Shown here: positions 46,544 to 58,649 of the stretch, in pieces | Layout of the letters: every line of letters begins with the position of its first letter | Position numbering within the stretch: position 1 is the stretch's first letter | From: Pontederia crassipes | Lineage: Eukaryota > Streptophyta > Magnoliopsida > Commelinales > Pontederiaceae | Reading direction: 5' to 3' | Length of the DNA: 64,000 nt | NCBI GenBank assembly: GCA_030549335.1 | Contig: CM060188.1 | Span: 68,788,696 to 68,852,695 of the forward strand | Notes under the pieces: generated by a model | Databases searched by the model: none | What the model was told of the DNA's origin: nothing | The model's input: only the letters and a program-made list of their open reading frames with translations | Translations under genes and position numbers: made by a program

Positions 46544-49500
46544 ATGTCAGCGGCGCGCTCGTGGTCGTCATCGTCGCTATCCGATACCACGCCCCTCCTC
46601 CGGCCCTCCGCCAACCGCTACCTCCCGATCGGCTCCTCCGCCGCCGCCGACGTCGAGATGGCGACGGCGCCCTCCGCCGTCGCCGCCCTCCGGACCATCT
46701 TCCTCGGCGTCGATGTGGGCACCGGCAGCGCTCGGGCAGGTCCAAGTTCTTCTCTTGCTTTCATCTTTGTACGTTGTTCCGTTCCATATATCTTCATGTA
46801 GGTTTCAATGATCTGTTGATGTGAAGTAATTCCGATACTTAAGTGAGGCAATTGTTCTCAATGCATAAAATTTTACTTGCAGCTGCGAATACATGTTTGT
46901 GTTTGTGGTAATTACTGATCGTGTTTCCTTCCGGTTTGTTATCCCTGTCTCATGTGTTATGTTTATCGTGCTTTAGGCCTATTTGATGAGCATGGGAAGC
47001 TGATCAGTACATCTAGTAGCCCTATACAGATATGGAAGGAGAAGGACTGCATCGAGGTTGTAAAAATTCTGCCATAGATTATCATTGCTGTGCACAACTG
47101 AAGTTGCTACTGACATGGACATTATATTTCTTTAATCAGCAATCGTCGACAGATATCTGGCTTGCAGTATGTACGGCAGTCAAACAAGCTTGCTCACTGG
47201 GAAATGTTGACCCCAAAGAAGTAGTGGGTCTCGGTTTTACTGCCACTTGTTCCCTTGGTTCGTTATTTAATGATGTGACTCATCATAGTTGTTTACTTGT
47301 ACTTCATGTCATATGAGTGAGGTTTAAATGCAAAAAGTTATCTGGATGTGATGTACAGTTGCTGTCGATTCAGATGGGTCTCCTGTTTCAGTTTCCTGGA
47401 GTGGGGATGCAAGAAGAAATGTCGTAGTGTGGATGGATCACAGGGCAGTGAATCAGGCTGAGAGAATAAATTCTCACAACTCACCAGTATTACAATATTG
47501 TGGGGGGGCTGTTTCCCCTGAGATGCAAGCACCTAAGGTAATTGACTGGCCTCAATGCCATGAAGTATAGCATATTCATCTGAGTTATGCATTTTTCTAT
47601 GTTTTCTTTCTTTTATGTAGGGTGTAGCACATTATTGATGCAGCTTTCACATTCTATGCAGTTGGATGATGAAAATGCAGATGTTTGAAACTTTTCACTT
47701 ATGCTTATTGCTAATAATAGTGTTGGCATCCAGAAACTTCTTCAGTGCTTACTAAAAATGAAAGAATATATGGCTGCTTACATTTGTGTTTAAGACAATG
47801 AATGCAGAGTATTCTCTCAGTGTTATACCTTTTCGTTACTGGTTTCTGATTCCTGGATTTCCGCACAATGCAGTTATTATGGGTAAAAGAAAATCTGCAA
47901 GAATCTTGGTCCTTGGTGTTTAGGTGGATGGATTTGAGTGATTGGTTAGCATTTAGGTAAGCTAATTTGAAGTTGGTTCATCTAGACAAGCTTATCTGCT
48001 GAATTCGCAGTTTTGAGAATCGCAGACTGCTCTTCCAATTTTCTTTTGGTTTACCATAAGTGCTTGGTGTTTGAAATTTTCAGGGCAACAGGAGATGATA
48101 CTCGCAGCTTATGTACAACAGTCTGCAAATGGTGTTACCTTGGTCATGCACATATGGAGCTTGCTAGGGAGAAGGACTGTCGCAATATGGAAGCATGTGG
48201 GTGGGATGACGAGTTTTGGGAAGAAATTGGTTTGGGGGATTTAGTAGATGGGAACCATGCAAAGATTGGTAAAGTACTTTTCTTTAACGAAAATGTTTAA
48301 ACCACTCTCACTGGTTTATGAGTTTTCAAACTATAAGATGTCATTAAAACCAACATTAGAGTAAAAACAAACACAATCAAAGCACAATTACCCATTCATG
48401 AGTTCTTGAACTATAAGATAACATAAGTTATCCTCAGTTTTCCATACTTCAAATACAAATAGGATGACTAAACAAATGATATAATCATCTTTGTCTCGTT
48501 GGAAAAAAAATGGCATTATATATATTAATGGCAGAAAGCAGCTAAATTGATTAAGATGTGATGCTAAATTGCAGGACATAAAATCTGGAAAATTATTATT
48601 AGGACCATGTGGACATTACTAGCAATCAAAATACTTATTTAGTTGAAAGGTGTTTCTAAATTCTATTTCCACAGCAATAAGCCTTTTTTTTAGAGCGAGC
48701 AATAAAGTTGGATGATTGCAAACATGACGATCATCCTTTACAACAATAACAACAAAGCCTTACCCACTATGTGTGGTAGGCTACATGGATCATACGACGC
48801 CATTCCGCTCTATTAGTAACACAATATATTCGTTGATCCATGTTCATGAGATTCGACAGGGTTTTACGCTGGCTGTCGGGGCCTAACACAACCCTCCTTC
48901 TTTATCCGGGCTTGGGACCGGCTATAAAACATAGGCGGAGTTACTTTAAAGCATAAAGTTTGCTTATTTGACTTGCTTAATCTTCCACGACTGATTTTTT
49001 CTGATCATGGAAACAGGTAGAAGTGTTGCTTTTCCTGGTCATCCTTTGGGTTCAGGCCTGACACCTGCTGCTGCAAAGGCAAGACTATTTGTAATATTGA
49101 AACGGTTGATTTGCTGTTAAATAATTTTGTGAACAAGTCGACTGTATGTAGATTTCATATGATGACCTCATATTAACTATATAGTTGGCATGTTTTCTTC
49201 TAAAAAAATTTATGTAGTTGGAATGTTCTGAAAATTTATCTAAATGTGTTATTGCAGGAGTTAGGTTTGTTGGTTGGGACTCCTGTTGGAACATCACTGA
49301 TAGATGCTCATGCTGGGGGTGTTGGTACCATGGAAAGTGTACCAAAAACTGATGGTCTGTCTTCTGAGGAACTATGCTTCATTTGTCATCTTAATATTCG
49401 ACATCATGTGTGTTTGTTCATGGCATTGGATGTTATTCTTATCTTGGCACTCTGCACATCCCAGTGGCTGATGAGGAAGCGATATGTCACCGTATGGTCT

Positions 49501-52101
49501 TAGTTTGTGGGACATCTACTTGTCATATGGCAGTATCCAAGAACAAACTCTTTATTCCAGGAATCTGGGGACCATATTGGTCTGGTAATGTTCTGGAACT
49601 TGATAAAATGCTGTTATTTCCTGGGTCTTATTTTTCAAATAAATCGTGATAGTTCATGATGTTTTCTACTCTCACATATCAGCAATGGTACCTGAGTTCT
49701 GGCTCACAGAAGGTGGTCAGAGTGCAACTGGTGCCCTGCTGGATCACATAGTTGAGAACCACATGGCTGCTTCTCTTCTTTCTAATCGTGCTGCTACCCA
49801 GAGTAAGCGATATTTTCATTTTGATTAAATTATTCCATTACAAGGTGAAGCAATGAACACTGCGGAATTTGATTGTATGCAGAGTTGCCATTGACATATA
49901 GATTCCTTAACCAGTTTTAGATGGTTGAGATGCTTGTTTCCTCCTAATTGACTAGGTATCTCACTGTATGAGTTGTTGAATAAGATTTTGGCATCAATGG
50001 TTCATGAATCCAATGTTCCATTTCTTTCTGCTTTGACTGAAGACATGCATGTCCTCCCTGATTTCCATGGCAACAGGTATTACCATCTTTTCCAATGGGA
50101 ATCCTTTGATTCAATGATTTATATCATAAAACATGTGCATGATCTTTCAGATGCGATAAATTATGTCATAGAATGCCACTTAACAGTTAACTTTTCCTGT
50201 CCACCTTTACTTCTTAACTGAGAACGGTTGTGAATTTCGTGATGTGAAACAAACTTCTTTCATATCTCTGCACAATTAAATTTTAAAAATATTAGTGAAC
50301 TTGTGTGTCAACAATGCAAGGAAGAATGGCGTGCTCTTTAACTATTCGAACTAATTTCCATACCCAAATCATTTGCTACGAACGTCCACACCCAGATTAT
50401 TTTCTCTCCTTGCTAAAATTCCTTGCTCATATTTTATTTATATCTGTGGTCCTTATGTAGTTGGAAGCTTTTAGCTTGCGCTGCCAAATTGATATCCCTA
50501 TATCAAAATGTGATAAGTGTGATTTACATTTGTCAGGTCACCCATTGCTGACCCGAAATCCAAAGGAATAATATGTGGTTTAACACTCGATGCAAACGAG
50601 AAACAGTTGGCATTGTTATACCTTGCTACAGTTCAGGGCATAGCATATGGAACCCGTCATATTGTGGAACATTGCAATTCTCATGGGCACAAGGTACTTT
50701 TCTTACTATGAGGTGTTTCTATTCTTCTTCAGAAATAACTCATCAAAAGCCAACCATGTGATGGACAGCACATCCTGTCTTCTATTTCCTTGGCACATAC
50801 TCATAGGATTTTAACAAATAACTCATGGAGCATGATAACTGATTTGCATCATTGTTATGTAAGGATGTTAATTATGAATCAAACTTGTTAAGAGTTTCCT
50901 TTTCATTGATCTTCTTGCTACAAGCCTACAACTAAATAAGTATCTCTTCTGTACTACACAAAAAAATTATTAGACATGGAAAATCTTGGAAGGAAATCAC
51001 AAATGATTATTCTAAAATTTTAAAAAAATAATGCCGGGACCTATAAAGGTCTTCATTGATTTTTCATGTGAATTGGCAGGTTGGTGTATGGTATGTAATT
51101 CTTTTTCTCAGGCGGTCTATTATGGTTGATGCTTCCATGTATTTTTTTTTTAGATAAATCTATTATGGTTTGATGCGTCCATGTATTTTTTTGACATAAA
51201 CCTCTTAAGTTCTAACAGGATGATATGGTACTAGTTCAAGACCTGGTTGATTTTGGATGGTACTTGGTCTTAACTGAATAAAATAGCATATTTCTTAACC
51301 AACATGTTTTTTTTTTTTGAAACGTTAACCAACATGTTTTTAATCAGGACATGTTACTAGAACTCCCATTGACTTGATACATTCTTTTTCTGAAGTTCAT
51401 CACTGATTACAATAAAGACAATTAACATTTCAGATGGGGATAGATGATGGATAAAACCATAAACTGATTAAGGGTGAAACTTAATCATGATTTTTTAATT
51501 ACTATTTGCAGATTGATACTCTTCTTGCTTGTGGTGGCCTTGCGAAGAACTCACTTTATATTCAGGAGCATGCAGATATTGTAGGCAAGTGGTTCCCACC
51601 CTTGCATGATAAAACATCTCCTTTTGCATTGGCTCACATGTATGTGCATGTGACTGACAAGGTTTGTACAACCAACAGGATGCCCTATCGTTCTTCCAAG
51701 AGAGAATGAGACTGTGCTTCTAGGTGCATCTATCTTAGGCGCAGTCGCTGCCAGAAGATACCCAGGTCTTCATGATGCAATGAAAGCACTAAATGCATCC
51801 GGCCAGGTACATAACCTTTGGTCCATAATCGTAGGCAGCAAATCCACCCTGCAATTTTCCGCCTGTTAATTTTCCTGCATCCTCAGAGCTAAATGATTGA
51901 ACAAGATAAAATTCGTGAAACTAATTCTTAAAACTTTTCTTTCATACATTTTGATTCTGGCAATGATCCCCTTTCCAGGTCATATATCCATCTAAAGATC
52001 CAAAGGTGAAGAAATACCACGACGCAAAGTATGAAATCTTCAGATCGCTCTATAACCAACAACTCACCCATCGTTCTATTATGAAGCAAGCATTGCAGTA
52101 G
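46544..52101 (+). CDS. FGGY: FGGY-family carbohydrate kinase (ribulokinase-like)
   Basis: ATP-dependent pentulose/sugar kinase; eukaryotic relatives of this subgroup phosphorylate D-ribulose, but the substrate here is inferred. Exons: 46544-46739, 46977-47056, 47140-47257, 47359-47537, 47874-47956, 48084-48268, 49017-49078, 49258-49354, 49465-49584, 49683-49802, 49956-50076, 50537-50693, 51512-51584, 51679-51806, 51979-52101; 1842 nt, 613 aa. Motifs in order: LGVDVGTGSARAGLFDEHGK (residues 54-73), VVWMDHRAVNQAERI, RATGDDTRSLCTTVCKW (catalytic Asp region), GDLVDGNHAKIGRS, GTPVGTSLIDAHAGGVGTME, LVCGTSTCHMAVS, WLTEGGQSATGALLDH, LACGGLAKNSLYIQEHADI. Introns 7 (AAG|GCAAGA) and 13 (TAG|GCAAGT) fit only as GC-AG introns; the others are GT-AG. 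The exon 8/9 boundary is the least certain. An N-terminal extension of about 50 residues is low-complexity Ser/Ala-rich. Confidence 0.93.
48696..48738 (+). mobile_element. LINE 3' UTR fragment (plus) in FGGY intron 6
   Basis: CAATAAAGTTGGATGATTGC followed by AAACATGACGATCATCCTTT, as at 18165 (inverse) and 20700. It abuts the next element. Confidence 0.55.
48741..48950 (-). mobile_element. SINE with (GTT)n 3' end, long copy, in FGGY intron 6
   Basis: On the minus strand it runs from about CCGCCTATGTTTTATAGCC through GGCCCCGACAGCCAGCG, AATCTCATGAACATGGATC and GATCCATGTAGCC to GTAAGGCTTTGTTGTTATTG. The 3' terminus equals that of the two micro-insertions (22342, 34953). A target duplication could not be fixed. 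Confidence 0.6.
51116..51192 (-). mobile_element. Micro-insertion: oligo(T) tail remnant, ~11 nt, ~31-bp duplication
   Basis: TCTATTATGGTTGATGCTTC and TCTATTATGGTTTGATGCGT, each followed by CATGTATTTTT, flank TTTTAGATAAA in FGGY intron 12. The duplication is long and has one indel and one mismatch, so a plain tandem duplication is also possible. Confidence 0.45.
51295..51340 (-). mobile_element. Micro-insertion: oligo(T) tail remnant, 14 nt, 16-bp duplication
   Basis: The perfect repeat TTAACCAACATGTTTT (51295-51310, 51325-51340) flanks TTTTTTTTGAAACG. On the minus strand this is CGTTTC plus poly(A), the same ending as the 34-nt tail at 44148-44181. FGGY intron 12. Confidence 0.65.
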
Positions 52102-53749
52102 ATGCAAATTCTTTTCATGGCCGTGAACTGCATCCTATTTTTGGTTTTGCATATTTTCTACTTCTTGGTATATCTGTACAGCATAACTTGGAATCAAATT
52201 CCATTATTTAGTTTTATCAACATGAAACATTTCATAAACGCTCAGACAACATCGTCAAACAGTCAGATTCATAATGTCATGTGTTCTAATCTGCGGGGAG
52301 TTCCAATCAAACAGGCTCGATGATAGTGGCAAGTACTGCCAGCCTTAATGTGAAAATGTTCTAGTTTTGAGATGACTTCGACACAAAAGCAATTTGCTCT
52401 CTTTAATTTTGAAGGCGATATACCTTAGCTTGTTTGTGGCAGTAACAATTAGCTAAATTTCACGATGAAATCTCGACTTTGATTTTTTTTTTTAACTTTT
52501 TTTTCACATTATGCACGAGTGCCTGCATTTGAAGTAAATAGGGGGTACTAAACCTACCGACGTGCCAGGGAGAATACAAACTCCAAATTTGTCATTCCTT
52601 TTAAGGGAAAGCTTCCACATTTATTTTTAGGTGCAGCCCTCCTTGTGGTATAGAATAGGAAGAAACATAAAAAGAAATTAGTTAATTTGGCGAAATATAA
52701 TTTGTTAATTTTATTTCTTTATTTGGCTGATGATGCATTAATTTTTATAGATTTTCTAAAATAAAAAGGAGTAACCAATTACATGAAGAACACTAAAAAG
52801 TCGACCCAAAAGTGATCGCATTGCGGTGACAAAGCAAGTTTTTTTTAAAAAAGCTTGTTTTTTCTGTTCGAAAAAAAAGTGTTGAAAGATAATTATCTCA
52901 AAAAGTAATATATAAAACTATCACCAACTAGTGAAAAAATGTCATTTGTAAAAGAAAATAAACTGAAAAAGCTACCAAAGGCAATGATGCATTTGGGATG
53001 GCTTCGCCGGTACAACTTTGGCAACCTTACTTTTATTCATAGGAGGACATCTCTAGCTTTTAAAAAGTTCAAATTAATTGTCAAAGTCAATGGTTCCAAA
53101 AAGCAAAATAGCTTAAGTGAGATTTATGGAGTGGGATTTGGCAATTAAATAATGGAGGAGTGGGATGAGATGGTATAAGGAGAGATGGAGTAATGGAGTA
53201 GATCATGTTTAGATAATAAGTTCTAAAAGATGATGGTACGAGGAATAAAAGTTTTATTTATTAAAAAACTATTTTTATCTTTTATTATATATAAATGATT
53301 TATAATATTTAAAGAGTAATAAATATTTATTACTTTATCACTTAATTTATTTTTCTTTTTTCTTTTTATTTTGCCTATTTTTCTATTTTTATTATATATT
53401 TATTTTTAAAACTATTTTATCCATCTATTTAAAAAGTAAAAAATAATAGATATACATTCGTATAATATAAAAAGATAATTTATCAATGAGAGAGAAGGTT
53501 TAATTTGATAACAAGAGAAATGATTTTATTTGGTAATAAAATAGGGGTTATGGATTAATTTGGTCTAAAATTGTTTATTCCTTCTCATTCCACTAATTTG
53601 GTGGAATGAAAAACGTAATATTTGAAGGGCTTAGCTACTCAACCCCATCCCTCTTAATTTAAATAAAAAATGTAACTAAACATAGTTTAACTAATTTCAT
53701 TCCTCCATATTTCACCCCACCCTTCCAAATTCCTCAATTGAAACAGACC
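52102..53749. other. 3' flank of FGGY and intergenic AT-rich DNA
   Basis: No further gene is recognised. A 69-codon frame at 52939-53148 lacks any known motif. 53150-53740 may be a MITE (AT-rich core between GGAGTGGGATGAG-like and inverted CACCCCACCC-like ends), but no target duplication was seen. Confidence 0.4.
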
Positions 53750-56700
53750 CTCACTACCTTAATCAACCAAGTGCTCTGATAGCCGACGATTGTCTCCTCG
53801 GAGCCGTCAGACCCTTTCCCCCTTCTAGACCTCTCCACCACCTCTCCACATGCCATCTTCACACCACTCTTCAGATGTGACAAGCTTGAACCCCTCTCCC
53901 TTACAACTGCCACCTCTGGCGGCCATGGGCTCGTGGTCAAAAGTTATCAGGCGGAGTTGATAGGCGTGTTCACTCTGCGAACTCTAGAAGCAATGATAAA
54001 CGGAAGTCATCATTCCATTCAAAGACACGTTGACAAAATCGGCAGAGCTGGAGAGCCGCCCGCTGGGGCGTTTAGTCAGGAGCCAGCACACCGAGGATCT
54101 GATTCGGCAAGCTCTACCAACAGCTTTGGAAGTTGAAAGGAAGTATCTCAATTTCTGACATTGGTAACTTCTTTCTGTTTTCAGGTTTGAAGATGAACAT
54201 GACCGACTTCATGTCCTCATTGGAGGGCCGTGGGAGTTTCAGGGCCACATGTTAAATGTTTCCAGCTGAGAGGGTTGCCTTATGAGCTCCTCGACAAGGA
54301 CTCCATCTATTGTATAGCTGCAACAATCGGGACTCCTCTATAGTTGGATGAGTCGACATCTTATCCCGACATTGTCTAGGGTGTGCATTGAAGTCGACCT
54401 CACACATTAGATCAAGCAGGAACTTGGGTCAATCTACCCAATGGTGATCATTATCTTTAACGAGTACAGTGACAATCACCTTTATTTTGTTTTCGCTCTC
54501 ATTTTGTAAGGACACCGGACGAAATCGCTCTGCCAGCCCTTGGCCTGAATGATGCCCGACAGTCGTGGATGCTAGCTCCTTGGGCAAGGCACACAGTAGG
54601 GACTTTGATCGTGACCGTTCAGTTGAAATGAATAGCCAAGAGTTGTCCTACGGATCAACAACATGGTAGGTTCACCTCGTACATACAACAATTGGGTTGG
54701 CCCTCTAATCGAGGGATGTGAAGACCCACGAGTTTCGAGCCTGGATTGTGATATGATGCCACATGTCTCATTATCTCATCCATTCTGTTGGATGGACCTT
54801 ATCTCCCTTGCACGTGTCCACCTACCTCCCTCCATCGTTGACTACAGGCACTCCATCGACACCTTCAATCTGATCTTTTCTCACCCCCAACCATCCATCG
54901 GTCAACGTACCCAACCATCTCCCTCAAGCTGCTCCTGTCTTTCTTTAAACCCTAGCGATGCCCATAGATCTCCCTCTTCTCCTTTTCTCCAAACTCCCGT
55001 CTTCCTTAACGAATGCTCTTTCTCTCCCTCCACTATTTCGTCTAGTTGTATAAAAGGTTCTTCCATTAGTAAACCTCTCAACCCCCCACCAAGAACCTCC
55101 CCTCAGACCGTTCCACCTCGCACTAAGGTAGTCAATACTAGATCTCTTAGCCACAAGTAGCTTGCGCCCCTACTGCTAAGTAGATTCACGGCACAACCTC
55201 CTCACATGCAAGGCTCGATCAAACTTAACCGTGGAAGAAGTCACCGATGAGGACCTCATCCCTTCGGTCCGTTCGAAAAAGAAGAAAGAATATTGGGGTA
55301 CATTACATGATTGATCCTCCAACTTTGAGTCATTTTTAAATCGGTCCCCCAACTTTAACTTGTAATCAGAACGTCTCTTATCTTCGATTTTCTTGCACGA
55401 TTAGTCCTCCTGATCGGTGATAATGGATTTTCCGGTTACCTTGTCTTTCTCTCTCATCCATGTCATTGAAGTCATCCATATCACATCCTTTCCCCATTAA
55501 AACATATTATAAAAATAAAAAAGGTGGAGCCGACTCGAGGGGGGACGATGCCCCCCGTTGCGAATCTCGCGCGCCAGCGAGATTCGTAGAAGGGGGCCAC
55601 CACCCCCTTCTCTCGCCGACGCGTGAGGGAGAAGAGGGTGGCGGCGGCCCCCCTCTGCAAATCTCGCACGCCGGCAAGATTTGCAAAGGGGGACGACGGC
55701 CCTCCTCTTCTCCCTCGCGCGCAGTAAGGGAGAAGAAAGGGGCAGTGCCCCCCTTGCAAATCTCGCCGGCGTCGTAAGATTCGCAGAGGGGGGCCGCCGC
55801 CCCCTCGTTCTCTTTACGTCTATCGCAAAGTGCATGAGGGAGAAGAGGGGGGTCGCGGTGAGGGAGAATGAGGGGAGTGGTGGCCCCTTCTGCTAATCTC
55901 ACCGATGCGCGAGATTCGCAGAGGGGGGCGCCCCCCCCCCCCCCCTCTTTCTCCCTCACCGTGCGTGAGGGAGAAGAAGGGGGCGGAAAGCCCCGCTATG
56001 CGAATCTCACCGGCGGGGGGCATCATCCCCCTCGAGCTGGCCCCAACTTTTTTTATTTTTAAATTTTTATAATATATTTTAATGGCAAAAGGATTTGACG
56101 TGGATGACTTAAATGATATGGATAAGAGAGAAAGATGATCACGTATGTAGTGTAATCGAAAAAACCCACTATCACTAGTCAGGAGGACTAATCATGCAAA
56201 AAAATTAAAGATGAGGGACGTTCTGATTACAAATTGAAGTTGGGAGACCGATTTAAAAATGACTCAAAGTTGAGCGACCAATGGTGTATTTTACCCAGAA
56301 TATCGTTATAGTCCCATGGCCAGGATTCCTCATACCCCAATGCTCTACCGGGAGCAAAAGGGAAAGGGAAAGGTAAGGCCATCAACTTCTAAAGTCTCAG
56401 AGAAAGCTCAATTGCAGGTTCCATGGTTCGGGGATGTCCCGATTTGTTGGCTCCACTTGATGAAGTCTTGGCTTGAAATTATTGAGGGGCTTTTAGGGTA
56501 AAATCAAGTGACTGTGTCACCGACATCATCAAGGAGAGCTGCCCGGACTTCATCGTACTTGTCAAACACATGCTTCGCATGACCGTGCGGCCCAAGTCAT
56601 TCGATAGCTAGGTAGCCAATGGAATGGAATTTCCCTCCCCAGATCCGAGAGATCAGGTGGTATTATACTAGATTGGAAAGTCTAGTGTATTAAAGTTACC

Positions 56701-58245
56701 TCTCTCTTCTCAACTCCTTAAGTGCTACATGCCATGGTCACATAGGAAAAATTTTCTATTATCTTGCATTTAGGCTTATATTATGCGTGTAGTGCATGAC
56801 TCTTTGTGGAATGGCATCTGTGTTTTTATTCATCTAACATTCAATGGAATTTAATTTGTGATTTTAATTGTTCCTTGTTCCTTGATGATAAGCATGGGGG
56901 GGTTCCTTTCGCCTCACCTATTCAATTAAAATTCTTAGGCAACTCATTGATATACATGATGTTTAGGACATTCGCCTTGCTAATAAAGATTATACCTAGT
57001 GTAACAATTGTCACGACCATAGTACAATTCATTGTATGCTAAATAGACTATTTTTAAGTTTACACTAGTTCTTTAATTTCCCTTTGCTTTTTCTTATCTT
57101 CCTTATCTAAATGTGTATTAGACCATAATCCTTCTGCAAACATCCTCTCATCTATGTAAAACTTGCACATTCAACTATGAGGTTTCATCACCCTGAACGA
57201 CTTAAGATAGTATGAAGAAACTGGAGCTTTGCCTCAGTCACCTCGAATGTCATCTCTGCACTCCAAGCAATCTCTCGGGTGGAGCAGGGAAAACTTAGGA
57301 AACTTAGGCATACATGAGACCTTAAGTCAGATTGAAATCATGTAGACAAGGATGAGAGTTGGGGCTCACCCAACATGAGTTGGGATAGCACCGGGCTGCC
57401 TATTGAGACAAATAAATATTAAGTGGTGGAGTCGATGTAGGGTTAACTGGCTAACAAGGTGACTAGGAACATTTATATGGCTCCAACATTATCGTAGGAA
57501 CTTAATCACTTCAATTGTCAATGACGAGAGCGGTGGACACATTTTCGATCATAAGGAGATTAGGGACCTTTTTGTTATGCACGATCGCACTTTATGGGAG
57601 CCTAACATTGTCCAACAAAAGCATTATGCATGGTGGCCCCTTGCCTCACCTTAGCTTCTCCCATATGCCAGACCTTACCTTTTTTTCAAACTCCTACCTT
57701 CCTTGGGTCTGGGAGAAAATACGACACTAATCTTCATTCCAAAAGCCTAAAAATCTCAGCAGTTAATAATATAGATCTTCCTTTATAATATCTTGTATTG
57801 TTTAGTATCTAGGCTTTTAGCTAATAGGCTCTTCCCAACATAAAAAATATCATTGACTCTTCCCAAATTGCCTTCACTCCAAAATGAAGTATCCAGAACA
57901 ACGTTGTCATTGCACAAGAGCTGGCTCACTCCATAGGCGTTGGTAGGTGCAAACTCATATATGTTAATCAAGGCCGACATGAAAAAAGGCATGTATTCGC
58001 TCTCCTACTTACACTTGTGTTGTTAATGGTATCCCTTCATCACCTTTCATTGCACATAAGGGTCTCCGACATAGCGATCTGCTCTCGACGTACTTATTTA
58101 TTATTGTATCCCAAGTATTCTCCGCTCAATGACCGAATTGTCTTGGGAATCATTACACCTTTCACCCATGGAGCCTTCAATCTTAGTAATTTATTGTATG
58201 CAAATGATCTTCTCATTCGCATTGCAGCCACCAAATTAAATGAAT
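53750..58245 (+). mobile_element. L1-type LINE (element A), degenerate, interrupted
   Basis: Remnants of ORF1 with the DUF4283 signature: WKLKGSISISDIGNFFLF, then FEDEHDRLHVLIGGPWEFQG, then LRGLPYELLDKDSIYCIAAT and RVCIEVDLTHQIKQELGSIY (54110-54490). The ORF1 tail resumes at 56300 after the TIR element 55294-56296. ORF2 pieces: endonuclease WNLICDFNCSLFLDDKHGG (56830-56900), reverse transcriptase RLLANRL and GIPSSPFIAHKGLRHSDLLS (57800-58100), and LLYANDLLI (58195-58222), where the YxDD box is YAND. There are many stops and frameshifts and no poly(A) end. Confidence 0.75.
55294..56296. mobile_element. TIR element (MULE-like) with serial-palindrome core
   Basis: Inverted arms of about 220 bp: TTTGAGTCATTTTTAAATCG, GTAATCAGAACGTC and GATTAGTCCTCCTGA on the left, with the inverse on the right. 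Flanking AGAATAT repeats (55287-55293, 56297-56303) suggest a 7-8-bp target duplication. The core alternates two palindromes four times: type A, GCAAATCTCGC...GCGAGATTTGC (about 55559, 55656, 55751, 55885), and type B, CTTCTCCCTC...GAGGGAGAAG (about 55606, 55703, 55802, 55944). No transposase. Its removal rejoins LINE A. Confidence 0.75.
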
Positions 58246-58649
58246 TGCAGGGCACCGCGCCTCACAGCCACGAGATTACGTTGCCTCGAGTTCTCCTCCA
58301 AGATCTGCAGCATTTGGGCTGTCCCCGTGTCCCACATTTGGATGCTTCCATTCCATGCTTACCACCACTCGGATTACCACCCTCCACACTCTCATATTTT
58401 GTCTGGCTCTACCCCGGACGCTTCGGCTTCCCCCCCCCCTCTCTTCCATCCTCCACCCCCTCTCCCCCCTCCCTCCCCCTTCCCGAGGAACCTCCGGTAC
58501 TCCCTTCCTACCCTATGGGGCGCCTACTGAAATCTCCCCCTCCCCGGGACTCCTTTTGCGTCTTCCAACCTAGCTCACGACAAAGAGGCCTCCGCTCCCC
58601 TCCTATGCCCCCTTCCTCTTTTTGTTTTCTCGAACTCTATTGCAGATTA

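Noticed and set aside
48671-48706. Another micro-insertion (AGCAATAAG/AGCAATAAA around oligo(T))
   Set aside because: The right-hand repeat is part of the LINE 3' UTR consensus (CAATAAAGTTGG), so the apparent duplication may be chance.
53150-53745. MITE with inverted ends
   Set aside because: End similarity is weak and no target duplication is visible.
54663-55160. 165-codon frame as a separate gene
   Set aside because: It lies within decayed LINE ORF1 sequence; other frames in the same stretch show the LINE similarity.
55507-55959. 150-codon minus-strand frame in the palindromic core
   Set aside because: The repeating peptide follows from the repeated palindromic DNA modules; several frames on both strands are open at once.
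57290-57410. Au-type SINE (GCACCGGGCTGCC word)
   Set aside because: Only a short word matches; the surroundings read as LINE ORF2 remnants.
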